Source: JALYNX01 sp035292685 (GTDB lineage: Bacteria; Actinomycetota; Acidimicrobiia; Spongiisociales; ZC4RG35). From it: 64,000 nt of DNA. The translations under genes were made by a program, and so were the position numbers. Position 1 is the stretch's first letter. Each line of letters starts with the position of its first letter. The notes beneath the pieces were generated by a model that was not told the origin of the DNA, made no database searches, and was given only the letters and a program-made list of their open reading frames with translations. Below are positions 10,537-18,406 of this stretch, piece by piece. The stretch spans positions 177,732 to 241,731 of the forward strand of contig DATDPP010000079.1 in NCBI GenBank assembly GCA_035292685.1. Direction: 5' to 3'.

Positions 10537-10590
10537 CCAGGTGCAATCGGCTGAGGCGCGCCTCGACCTGAAACCTGCGACACTTGCTCG

Positions 10591-11022
10591 ATGGACGAGG
10601 AAGGCAAGCTCCCGGGGTGGTTGCTACCCGTCGCCTTGGTCCTGGTGGTGGGGGCACTCGTTGCTGCCGGGCTGCTCCGGGAAGCGCCCGACCTGGACCC
10701 CTCGACACCGGAAGGCACAGTCCAGGCCTATCTCGAAGCCGTCTTCGCCGGAGACCAGGAGGCGGCAGCCGGCTACACCGACGGCGAGTGCGATTCAAAT
10801 ATCGGCCCCGGTAGCCCCACCGATGGCGTCACCGCCACTTTGGTCAGCGTCGAAGGTGACGACAACGCCACAACCGTCGTGGTCCGGCTCAGCCAGCCCT
10901 CACAGGACGCCTTCGGCGGTATGTTCGAATACGATGAGTGGTTCAACCTGGTCAACGAGGACGGCACCTGGGTGATCCATCAACCGGTCTGGCCCTATTC
11001 CTCTTACGGAGTCGACTGCTGA
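10591..11022 (+). CDS. Membrane-anchored protein of unknown function
   Basis: Protein of 143 residues with one N-terminal hydrophobic segment (about residues 9-28) and an acidic extracytoplasmic domain beginning TPEGTVQAYLEAVFAGDQEAA. That pattern resembles NTF2-like or DUF4878-type domains in which a short helix leads to a beta-sheet. Two Cys (one in GECDSN, one at the C-terminal GVDC) might pair. It starts 54 bases after the rhodanese stop and is followed 3 bases later by a polytopic protein, so the three may be co-transcribed. Function not recognised. Confidence 0.7.
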   Translation: MDEEGKLPGWLLPVALVLVVGALVAAGLLREAPDLDPSTPEGTVQAYLEAVFAGDQEAAAGYTDGECDSNIGPGSPTDGVTATLVSVEGDDNATTVVVRLSQPSQDAFGGMFEYDEWFNLVNEDGTWVIHQPVWPYSSYGVDC

Positions 11023-11025
11023 CCC

Positions 11026-12657
11026 ATGACTTCGGTTATCGCCCTCGTCATCCCCCTGGCCATCCTCGCCGGCATCGGTTTCCTCATCTGGAAACTGTGG
11101 AAACGTCGCCCTGATCAGCCGGATCACGAGGGGATCGACCTCCTCCCCTATCTCATCCTGGCCATCGCGGTCGGGGTCGCCGCCTTCTCGCTGGCCCGCC
11201 TGGCCCGAGCCGGTCTCGCCGGGGATCGCCTGGCGGGCGACAACACCAACGAGATCGCGGCGGCTCTCGCCGGGTTGGTGGTGGCGGCACCGGTCTCGTT
11301 CTTCCTGTGGCGTCGTCAGGCGCAGCGCCGAAAGCTCCACCCCCGGCTGCCGGGCTGGCCGGTGTACCTGGCAGCGATCGAGGTCGTGTTCCTCACCGCC
11401 TTCTTCAACAGTGTGAATCAGGTGGCTCGAGCCATCTCGGACGATGTTGAGCTCAATCCGTGGACCAACCTCGTCGTGTATGGCGGCGTGGTCGCCTTTC
11501 ATTGGTGGGCTGCGTTTCGCGAGCCGCCAAGCGGGGACGCCTCCGAACTGCCCCGACTCGTCGGTTCCGGGGTGGCGCTGATCGCCCTTGCCATCGGGCT
11601 CAACGGCGTCCTGACGTGGTTGCTCGAGCAGGGGTACCAAACGGTCTCCGAGGGAAGCCCGGTGCAGCCCCTCGACGACATCGCCTTTGCAACCAGCCTC
11701 GCCCTCCTCATCACCGGCGCCCCGATCTGGGCCTGGCGCTGGCTGCCGGCCTGGGATGAGGAGCCGACCGTCCTCCGCTCGTTGTACCTGGCGGGGTTCT
11801 CGGTCCTGTCCCTCACCGCCTCCCTCGGTGCCGGGATAACCATCGTCGCGATGGTGCTCGGTTACGCGATCACCTCCACGGTTGACGCGGCACTGCACTT
11901 CGAGTCACTGCCCACCGCCATCTCCTTGCTTCTCGTGGCATTCGGCATCTGGATTCATCACCGACGACGGATGGGCGAGAGCCGGAACCGGGGGGTCATC
12001 GGGTACGGCTACTCGATGACGGCCATCGGCCTGGGGACCCTGGTCGGAGCAGGAACGGGTCTGGTGACCCTGGTCTGGAATACCCCTCTGGCCGGAGACC
12101 CGACCCGACAGGGCTTGATCGGCCTTGGCCTGGCCGTGCTCGTCGCCGGGGCGGTCTGGTACTACTTCTGGCGCCAGGCTCAAAGACACCGACTCGAAGA
12201 GCTGCGATCGATACAGCGACGGGTCTACCTGATCGGAATGGCCTTCATCCTCGGCCTGACCGCGGCTGGTGCCTTGATCGCAGTCCTGATCGTCGCCTTC
12301 CAGACCCTGCTCGGTGAGGGCGAGCAATCGACATCCTCACTGCCCACATCGGTCAGCCTCACCGTGTTGGCGGGACTCGCGACCTGGCATCTGTTCACTG
12401 TTCTCCGCGCCGACGGGCCCCGCGAGGTGACACCAACAGGCGCTTCATTTGCGGTGACCGTCATCTGCTCGCATCCCGGCCCCCTGGCGACGATGTTTCC
12501 CAAGGAGGCCCGCCTGCGTGTTCTCTATCGGACAGACAGGGTAGGCATGGTCGACGAGGCCATGGCGGAACAGATCGTGGCCGCGGTGGGTGGAGAGCCG
12601 GCATATGTCTGGGTCGATCAGGACGGGTTCCGTACCGCTCCGGTCCGCCGCGACTGA
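11026..12657 (+). CDS. Polytopic membrane protein, DUF5671-like repeats
   Basis: Protein of 543 residues with about 12 hydrophobic segments and a soluble C-terminal tail of about 70 residues. Three internal units look related, each starting with an Arg-rich cytoplasmic turn then a helix: PVYLAAIEVVFLTAF, VLRSLYLAGFSVLSL and RRVYLIGMAFILGLTA. This resembles the DUF5671 family, whose function is unknown. The tail (from about residue 475) is beta-rich and contains LRVLYRTDRVGMVDEA. It directly follows the anchored 143-residue protein, and the two could form a complex. Confidence 0.7.
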   Translation: MTSVIALVIPLAILAGIGFLIWKLWKRRPDQPDHEGIDLLPYLILAIAVGVAAFSLARLARAGLAGDRLAGDNTNEIAAALAGLVVAAPVSFFLWRRQAQRRKLHPRLPGWPVYLAAIEVVFLTAFFNSVNQVARAISDDVELNPWTNLVVYGGVVAFHWWAAFREPPSGDASELPRLVGSGVALIALAIGLNGVLTWLLEQGYQTVSEGSPVQPLDDIAFATSLALLITGAPIWAWRWLPAWDEEPTVLRSLYLAGFSVLSLTASLGAGITIVAMVLGYAITSTVDAALHFESLPTAISLLLVAFGIWIHHRRRMGESRNRGVIGYGYSMTAIGLGTLVGAGTGLVTLVWNTPLAGDPTRQGLIGLGLAVLVAGAVWYYFWRQAQRHRLEELRSIQRRVYLIGMAFILGLTAAGALIAVLIVAFQTLLGEGEQSTSSLPTSVSLTVLAGLATWHLFTVLRADGPREVTPTGASFAVTVICSHPGPLATMFPKEARLRVLYRTDRVGMVDEAMAEQIVAAVGGEPAYVWVDQDGFRTAPVRRD

Positions 12658-12696
12658 TTTCGGCATCGACCCCGGCCTCTGGGAGCATTCCGGCCC

Positions 12697-13260
12697 GTGA
12701 ACTGGCTCGCCTACAAGTTGCTCCAGATCAGAGGATGGGAATTCACCGGGAAGCTCCCCGACCTCCCCAAGCTGATCATCATCGGAGCCCCCCACACCAG
12801 CAACTGGGACTTCATCATCTATCTCGGCGCCCTTCACCACTACCGGATGAAGGCCTCCTTCATCGGCAAGCACACCCTGTTCCGCTGGCCGTTCGGGTAC
12901 TTGTTCCGATGGCTGGGGGGAATACCTGTCGACCGAACTAGATCCACCGGAATAGTTCAGCAGGTGGTCGACGCCATCGAGCAGTGCGACCGGATGATCC
13001 TGGTGATGGCACCGGAGGGGACCAGGCTGGCCGCTCCCTTCTGGAAGTCTGGTTTCCTCCAGATCGCGGCCCAGGCCGGGGTGCCGATCTCTCTCGGCTA
13101 CGTCGACTTCCCCAACCGTCGCGCCGGTATCGGCCCGTTGCTCTGTTTTGCCGGCGACGTCACCGGATTCATGGACGAGGCTCGATCCTTCTACGCCGAC
13201 AGACAGGGTTTGCACCCCGAGGGGAAGGGACCGGTCAGGGTGCGGGAGGAAGCCGACTGA
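12697..13260 (+). CDS. PlsC-like lysophospholipid acyltransferase
   Basis: Protein of 187 residues from GTG 12697. The acyltransferase signature HTSNWDF (HX4D) is at about residue 32, followed by GGIPVDR (acceptor site) and APEGTR. These are motifs I to III of the 1-acylglycerol-3-phosphate acyltransferase superfamily. It is shorter than classical PlsC and lacks an obvious N-terminal membrane anchor, though FRWPFGYLFRWLGG is amphipathic. It probably acylates a lysophospholipid or related acceptor at the membrane; the substrate cannot be told from the sequence. It converges on the CoA ligase gene with a 7-base gap. Confidence 0.85.
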   Translation: MNWLAYKLLQIRGWEFTGKLPDLPKLIIIGAPHTSNWDFIIYLGALHHYRMKASFIGKHTLFRWPFGYLFRWLGGIPVDRTRSTGIVQQVVDAIEQCDRMILVMAPEGTRLAAPFWKSGFLQIAAQAGVPISLGYVDFPNRRAGIGPLLCFAGDVTGFMDEARSFYADRQGLHPEGKGPVRVREEAD

Positions 13261-13267
13261 AAGCCGG

Positions 13268-14767
13268 CTACACGACCATGCGTTTGAGGGCGGATCGGTC
13301 GACCTTGCCGAGATGGGTCTGAGGCAAACGGTCCACGAAAAAGACCCGGCGAGGGTGCTTGTAGGGCTCGAGGTGTGACAGCACCCAGTCGATCAATTCC
13401 TGTTCGTCGACTCCGTCAGCCACCACGAAGGCGACTGGCTTCGCCAGGCCATCGGAGTCGTTGACCGCCACCACGGCACATTCCCTGACCGCCTCGTGGT
13501 CGAGAAGTGTCGATTCGACTTCCTGGGGCCGGAACCACTTCCCTTTGACCTTGATGGCGTCGTCGGCCCGACCGCGATGGGTGACATAGCCCTCTTCGTC
13601 GATGGATACAAGGTCCCCGCCGACAAACCACTCGCCGCGAAACGCCTCGATCGTCTTCTCCGGGTCCTGCCAGTAACCAGGTCCCAGCGATTGGCCGCGC
13701 ACCCAGAGTCGGCCCACCTTCCCGGGTGCCACCTCAACCCCATCCTCGTCGCAAGCCTTGATCTCGAACCCGGGGACCACCCTGCCCAGGGTTCCCGGTC
13801 TCACGTCGCCGATCGTGTTGGTGATGAAGATGTGCCACATCTCGGCAGTTCCCAGACCGTCCAACAACTCGACGCCAAACCGGTCCTTCCAACGGTGATA
13901 GAGGGTCTCGGGCAGGGCCTCGCCGGCCGTGGTGGCGAAACGAAGTGAGGACAGGTCGGCTTTGGCGACCCCAGAATGCGACAACAACTGGTTGACCGCC
14001 GAGGGGACCGTCACCAACACCGTGGCCCGATGGCGCTCGACACGCTCGATGATGGCCTCAGGGAAAGGTGGCCCGGGGAAGAGGACAGTCGAGGCGCCGA
14101 CCGAGAGGGGGAAGAACAGGTTGGACCCGGTGGCGTATCCAAAGTAGAGCTTGGGCACGGCGATGGTGACATCATCTCCAGTGAGCCCCAGTGAGCCCTG
14201 CCCGTAGAGCTGCGTGGTGTTGGCCAGGCTCCGGTGGCTCTGGGGAACCGCCTTGGGGGACCCGGTGGTGCCACCGGAGAAGAGCCAGAGCGCGGGGTCT
14301 CCTGCGGCGGTGTCGTAGGTGGCAAGGTCGTAGCCCGACAATGGCAGTGTGTCATCGACGATCAGTTCGCCGGGCTCCCACTCGCCCGCCGCCACGGCCT
14401 CCCGGTAGAGCGCCAGGTGGTCGGCATGGACCACCGCAGCAGTGGCACGGGAGGTGCGGATGATGGCCGCCATCGCCTCCACCGTCAGGCCTGGGTTGAG
14501 CATGATGGCGACCGCGCCAAGCCGAAAGATGCCGAACAGGGCTGCCACGTAGGGAAGGGCATCCGGGAGCACGATTAGCACCCGATCCTGAGGCCCCACC
14601 CCCAAATCCCCGAGTATCACACCCAGCGCCGAGGCAGCCTCGTCCACCTCCGCATAGGAAACGGCACGGTCGTCGAGAAGAAGCGCGGTGGCGTCGCCGA
14701 GCCCCTCGTCGAGCCGGCCCCGCAACAGGAATCGGTCCACGTTGAGACGCTCCGGCCACCTGATCAC
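13268..14767 (-). CDS. Benzoate-CoA-ligase-family acyl/aryl-CoA synthetase
   Basis: Adenylate-forming enzyme of 499 residues activating a carboxylic acid to its CoA thioester. Motifs in order: the phosphate loop LFSGGTTGSPKAVPQ (about residue 170), FGYATGSNLFFPL, typical of the benzoate-CoA ligase branch, LDGLGTAEMWHIF, the hinge HRGRADDAIKVKGKW, and the C-terminal catalytic Lys in THLGKVDRSALK. Nearby tryptophan-to-anthranilate genes make anthranilate a candidate substrate, but this is inference; benzoate or another aromatic acid is equally possible. It is divergent from the SDR gene with 36 bases between. Confidence 0.85.
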   Translation of the reverse strand: MIRWPERLNVDRFLLRGRLDEGLGDATALLLDDRAVSYAEVDEAASALGVILGDLGVGPQDRVLIVLPDALPYVAALFGIFRLGAVAIMLNPGLTVEAMAAIIRTSRATAAVVHADHLALYREAVAAGEWEPGELIVDDTLPLSGYDLATYDTAAGDPALWLFSGGTTGSPKAVPQSHRSLANTTQLYGQGSLGLTGDDVTIAVPKLYFGYATGSNLFFPLSVGASTVLFPGPPFPEAIIERVERHRATVLVTVPSAVNQLLSHSGVAKADLSSLRFATTAGEALPETLYHRWKDRFGVELLDGLGTAEMWHIFITNTIGDVRPGTLGRVVPGFEIKACDEDGVEVAPGKVGRLWVRGQSLGPGYWQDPEKTIEAFRGEWFVGGDLVSIDEEGYVTHRGRADDAIKVKGKWFRPQEVESTLLDHEAVRECAVVAVNDSDGLAKPVAFVVADGVDEQELIDWVLSHLEPYKHPRRVFFVDRLPQTHLGKVDRSALKRMVV

Positions 14768-14803
14768 AGGGAGCGAACCTAGTCGGGACTACGGTCTCCA
14801 CCG

Positions 14804-15601
14804 GTGAGAACCGCTTTGGTCACCGGGCCTTCGTCGGGGATTGGCCGGGCCACCGCCCTTGGTCTCGCCAGGCTGGGGCTTCATGTGGTGGCAGCCGGGC
14901 GCTCACCGGTGAGGACCCAGCCAGTGCTGGACCAGATCCGGGCTGAGGGTGGGTCCGCCGAATATCTCCAGCTCGATCTGGCCTCATGGAAGTCGGTGCA
15001 GAAGGCAGCCTCGACCTTGCTCAAGACCGGGCGCCCGCTCGATGTGCTGGTCAACAATGCGGGGGTCGGCGCCACCAACGGGGTGACCGAGGATGGCTTC
15101 GAGGTGCATTGGGGGGTGAACCATCTCGGCCATTTCCTCCTCACCAACCAACTGGCGCGTGCCTTCGTTGACCGGGCGAGGGTGGTCTCGGTGTCCAGCG
15201 ATGTGCACCATCGGGCCCGGGAGCTCCATCTGGACCGGGTTCGGGGTCGGGGTCGGGTCCCGTTCGGATTCGGCTACTACGCGGTCTCCAAAGCAGCAAA
15301 CATCCTCTTCATCCGCGAGCTGGCCGTGCGCCATCCCGAATGGGACTGTCATGCCATGCATCCCGGTCTGACCGACACTCCCTTGATTCCCGGGTACATC
15401 CGGCCCTTGATCCGGGGCTCGATGATCACGCCCGAGGAGGCCTCGGACACGATCATCTGGTGCGCGGTGTCCGACGAGGTCGCCGGCCAGTCGGGCCTCT
15501 ACTACGCCCGACGCCAGGTCCGGCAGGCCTCCCCACTTGCCAGCGACGATGCGCTGGCCGCCGAGTTGTGGGAGAAGTCAGAAGAATGGACCGAGGACTG
15601 A
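14804..15601 (+). CDS. Short-chain dehydrogenase/reductase
   Basis: SDR of 265 residues from GTG 14804. The cofactor loop TGPSSGIGRA, NNAGVG, the Ser-containing SVSSD and the catalytic YAVSKAAN are all present. GRSPVR after the second strand suggests NADP preference. The HWGVNHLGHFLLT segment resembles the retinol-dehydrogenase/WWOX-like branch. The substrate is unknown. It lies between a CoA ligase and the kynA gene, followed by a structured repeat element. Confidence 0.9.
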   Translation: MRTALVTGPSSGIGRATALGLARLGLHVVAAGRSPVRTQPVLDQIRAEGGSAEYLQLDLASWKSVQKAASTLLKTGRPLDVLVNNAGVGATNGVTEDGFEVHWGVNHLGHFLLTNQLARAFVDRARVVSVSSDVHHRARELHLDRVRGRGRVPFGFGYYAVSKAANILFIRELAVRHPEWDCHAMHPGLTDTPLIPGYIRPLIRGSMITPEEASDTIIWCAVSDEVAGQSGLYYARRQVRQASPLASDDALAAELWEKSEEWTED

Positions 15602-15617
15602 ACACGAGGCGGAAGCC

Positions 15618-15712
15618 CCGGCCGACCGGCGTCTGTTTGCCCGAGACTGTGAAACCGAGAGGCGCGCAATGACACACGCCGATGGCGGTTGGGCGAGGGC
15701 AGAGTCGGCCGG
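15618..15712 (+). repeat. Bulged-hairpin repeat element, copy 1
   Basis: The second copy is at 51801-51898. Outer helix: CCGGCCGAC (15618-15626) pairs with GTCGGCCGG (15704-15712). Then comes an unpaired 9-nt bulge CGGCGTCTG, identical in both copies. Inner helix: TTTGCCC (15636-15642) with GGGCAGA (15697-15703), including one G-T wobble. The 54-nt interior starts GAGACTGTG and ends GTTGGGCGA, as the other copy nearly does. It lies in the 131-base gap between the SDR gene and kynA, ending 20 bases before the kynA ATG. It could be a terminator, a leader RNA or a mobile repeat. Confidence 0.7.
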
Positions 15713-15732
15713 CAAGAAGTAGCTTCCGGCAC

Positions 15733-16818
15733 ATGGCCGAGGAAAACCTCTACTACGGCGATTACCTCCAACTCGACAAGCTCCTTTCCGCCCAACAGTT
15801 GGAAAGCGAGCGGGCCGGGAAGCCGATTCACGACGAGATGCTGTTCGTCATCGTCCACCAGGCCTACGAGTTGTGGTTCAAGCAGATCCTCTGGGAGATC
15901 GACGATCTCCTCGCCATCTTCGGCAGGGATCTCGTCGACGAGCAGGACATGGGCACCGCGGTGGGCAGGCTCCGGCGCATCCTGGCGATCCAATCGCTGC
16001 TGATCCAACAGGTAGCGGTCCTGGAGACGATGACACCCCTCGACTTCCTCGATTTCAGAGATCACTTGTTCCCCGCCTCCGGCTTCCAATCCACCCAGTT
16101 CCGGATCATGGAGAACAAGCTGGGCATGCGCCGGGAGGACAGACTTCTATTGGCAGGAGCCCCGTACACGGCCAGGTTCACTCCTGAAGACAGGGTGATG
16201 GTGGAATCGTTCGAAGGTGGGTCGTCGCTGTTCGATGTCGTCGAGCAATGGCTGGAACGAACACCATTCCTGGAAAGCGGGGGGTTCCAATTCCGTGAGG
16301 CCTTTCAGGAGGCGGTACGCGCCAGGCTGGAGGCCGACCGTGAGGTGGTGGCCACCAACCCCAATCTCACCCCGGGTGAGAGGGACGCGCAACTCAAGGA
16401 TTTCTCCCTGACGATGGAGCAGTACGAGGCTCTTTTCGACGAACAGAAACACGCCGAGCAGCAGAAGGCAGGAACTCGACGTATCAGCCACCGTGCGTTT
16501 CAGGCGGCCCTATTCATCAACCTCTATCGGGATCAGCCCGCCCTGCACGAGCCCTACCAGATCCTGGAGCTGCTGATGGACATGGACGAGGGATTCACCG
16601 CCTGGCGGCATCGCCACGCCCAGATGGCCCTGCGGATGATCGGGCGTCGCATCGGCACCGGCGGATCGGCTGGGGCCAGATACCTGGAGAAGGCTGCGGA
16701 GCGGGGCCGGGTCTTCGGAGACCTCTTCGACCTCTCGACCTTTCTCATCCCCCGAGACAGCCGGCCGCTGCTTCCCCGGGACATCGTGGAGGCGATGAGA
16801 TTCCGGTATCAGGGATGA
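15733..16818 (+). CDS. kynA: Tryptophan 2,3-dioxygenase
   Basis: About 361 residues from ATG 15733, where the conserved region begins (ENLYYGDYLQLDKLLSAQ). Haem enzyme that opens the indole ring of L-tryptophan to N-formylkynurenine. Conserved pieces are HDEMLFVIVHQAYELWFKQ, with the distal His of TDO and substrate-binding aromatics, FRDHLFPASGFQS, and FTAWRHRHAQMALRMIG near the C-terminus with the proximal haem His, then GTGGSAGARYL. It overlaps the kynureninase-like gene by ATGA. No kynurenine formamidase gene is visible nearby. Confidence 0.95.
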   Translation: MAEENLYYGDYLQLDKLLSAQQLESERAGKPIHDEMLFVIVHQAYELWFKQILWEIDDLLAIFGRDLVDEQDMGTAVGRLRRILAIQSLLIQQVAVLETMTPLDFLDFRDHLFPASGFQSTQFRIMENKLGMRREDRLLLAGAPYTARFTPEDRVMVESFEGGSSLFDVVEQWLERTPFLESGGFQFREAFQEAVRARLEADREVVATNPNLTPGERDAQLKDFSLTMEQYEALFDEQKHAEQQKAGTRRISHRAFQAALFINLYRDQPALHEPYQILELLMDMDEGFTAWRHRHAQMALRMIGRRIGTGGSAGARYLEKAAERGRVFGDLFDLSTFLIPRDSRPLLPRDIVEAMRFRYQG

Positions 16819-17948
16819 ACCTGAAGCCGGGTTTCTCACGCTTCCTGGGGGCAGCCCCGGATCGTCTTCATTTCGCAGCACATTCCCATCACCCGTGGCC
16901 GGATGTGTCCTTCGAGGCACAGCAACGGGCCTGGCTCGACGCCGCCGATCTGATGGATGACAAGTGGGAGCACATCTTGGGGACCGTGATCCCCGACACT
17001 CAGCGAAGGATCGCGTCCAAGCTCGGGCTCTCCGACCCGGCCACGCTGACCTTCGCCCCCAACACCCACGACTTCCTAACCCGTCTCTTCTCCTGTCTCG
17101 AGCCACCGGTCCGCGTGTTGGCCACCGATGCCGAGTTTCACTCGTTCAACCGCCAGTCGCGGAGATGGGAGGAGGGGGGTCTAGCCATCGTGGACCGGAT
17201 CCCGGCCGAGCCGTTCGATACCTTTGCCGAGCGTTTCACGCGAGAGGCTCGGGCCGGTGTACACGACCTGGTGTATTTGAGCCAGGTGTTCTTCGACTCG
17301 GCGTTCGTGGTACCGGAGCTGGATCGCGTGATCTCCTCGGTGCCCGAGGATCGTGCCTTCGTGGTCATCGACGGGTACCACGGCTTCATGGCCCGACCCA
17401 CCAACCTCGGCGCTATCCAGGACAGGGTCTTCTTTCTCGCCGGCGGCTACAAGTACGCCATGGCGGGTGAGGGTGTCTGTTTCCTCCACTCACCCCCCGG
17501 ATATGGGCCTCGACCCGCTGACACCGGCTGGTACGCCGGTTTCGGCCAGCTGGAGACCGGGGTCAGTGGTCAGGTCTATTACGCCGAGGATGGCTCTAGG
17601 TTTGCCGGCGCCACCTACGACCCGTCCGGCATCTATCGGATGCGGGCGGTGCTGACCTGGCTGGAGGAGTCCGGGGTGACCGTGGCTGACATCCGGGCCC
17701 ATGTCGTACACCTTCAGAGCCGGTTGCTGGCGACTGCGAGCCTCCCCGGCGATTTGATTCCACCGTCCCCGCATGAGCGCGGCAACTTCCTCACCTTCAG
17801 GTCAGAGGGTGCTGGTGACATCTACCGGGCCCTCCACGAGCGGGGAGTGGTCACCGACTATCGGGACGATCGGCTTCGCATCGGCTTTGGCATCTATCAC
17901 GACGAGGATGACGTCGACCGGTTGGCGGCGGCGCTGGCTGGGCTATAG
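16815..17948 (+). CDS. kynU: Kynureninase-like PLP enzyme (class V aminotransferase fold)
   Basis: Protein of 377 residues coupled to kynA by a 4-base overlap. The class V PLP fold is seen in TFAPNTHDFLTRLFSCL (cofactor phosphate region), FVVIDGYHGFMA (the Asp that contacts the pyridine) and AGGYKYAMAGEGVCF (Schiff-base Lys). The N-terminal HFAAHSHHPWPDV matches the kynureninase-type opening. Kynureninase cleaves kynurenine to anthranilate and alanine. Pairing with kynA makes this the best call, although the sequence is a divergent member and another class V activity cannot be excluded. Confidence 0.75.
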   Translation: MNLKPGFSRFLGAAPDRLHFAAHSHHPWPDVSFEAQQRAWLDAADLMDDKWEHILGTVIPDTQRRIASKLGLSDPATLTFAPNTHDFLTRLFSCLEPPVRVLATDAEFHSFNRQSRRWEEGGLAIVDRIPAEPFDTFAERFTREARAGVHDLVYLSQVFFDSAFVVPELDRVISSVPEDRAFVVIDGYHGFMARPTNLGAIQDRVFFLAGGYKYAMAGEGVCFLHSPPGYGPRPADTGWYAGFGQLETGVSGQVYYAEDGSRFAGATYDPSGIYRMRAVLTWLEESGVTVADIRAHVVHLQSRLLATASLPGDLIPPSPHERGNFLTFRSEGAGDIYRALHERGVVTDYRDDRLRIGFGIYHDEDDVDRLAAALAGL

Positions 17949-17950
17949 GA

Positions 17951-18002
17951 CGTTTTCGCGCGGCAATCTGAGCCTATAGGTTCAGATCCCCGCGCGAAAA
18001 CG
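17951..18002. terminator. 52-bp palindrome, probable bidirectional terminator
   Basis: The outer arms CGTTTTCGCGCGG (17951-17963) and CCGCGCGAAAACG (17990-18002) are exact inverse complements. The inner part, ATCTGAGCCTA facing TAGGTTCAGAT, pairs with a single mismatch that is a G-U wobble in one RNA strand. It starts 2 bases after the kynU stop and ends 2 bases before the stop of the convergent Rid gene. The run of T or A inside the arms gives a U-rich side on both strands. A two-way intrinsic terminator is the natural reading. Confidence 0.85.
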
Positions 18003-18004
18003 GG

Positions 18005-18406
18005 TCAGGGATCGACCACGGCCACCCCGACCAGTTCCACCACCGAGCGGGGATCGAAGAGCTCGCTGACCCCGATCAAGGCCATCGGCGGGAAATGATG
18101 GCCGAACACCTGGCGGTAGGCGGCGCCGATCGGCCCGAGGTTCTCGCGGTACGACTCGATCTGGGTGGTGTAGATGGTCAGCGACACCAGGTCACCAGGT
18201 TTGCCACCGGCCTCTTCGATGACCCTGGCGACCGCCCGACAGGCTTGGGCAAACTGCTCCACAAGGCCATCATCGATGCTCAGATCGGGTTGGTGACCGG
18301 TCTGACCTGCGATGTGGAGGGTCCTTCCCCCCGCACTCAAGGCGCCATGGGAAAACCCGACCGGGGGGCTCATCCCCTCGGGGTCGAAGAGACGATGTCG
18401 GCTCAC
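18005..18406 (-). CDS. Rid-family (YjgF/UK114-like) protein
   Basis: About 133 residues from GTG 18406, which overlaps the enoyl-CoA hydratase stop as GTGA; a GTG at 18418 is the alternative. The Rid fold is recognisable in HIAGQTGHQPD, AGGKPGDLVSLTIYT and VFGHHFPPMALIGVSELFD. Archetypal RidA enamine/imine deaminases carry an Arg in the FPAR-type segment; here the matching segment reads FPPMAL, so the standard deaminase chemistry may be absent or altered. Co-translation with the hydratase hints at a role in the same catabolic route. Confidence 0.85.
   Translation of the reverse strand: MSRHRLFDPEGMSPPVGFSHGALSAGGRTLHIAGQTGHQPDLSIDDGLVEQFAQACRAVARVIEEAGGKPGDLVSLTIYTTQIESYRENLGPIGAAYRQVFGHHFPPMALIGVSELFDPRSVVELVGVAVVDP

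Noticed and set aside
10900..11898. Open frame of 332 codons opposite the DUF5671-like gene
   Set aside because: Same antisense composition; it runs across two real plus-strand genes and has no start context.
12735..12941. Second small gene inside the PlsC-like gene
   Set aside because: It is an out-of-frame shadow rich in His and Pro, with no RBS and no independent evidence.
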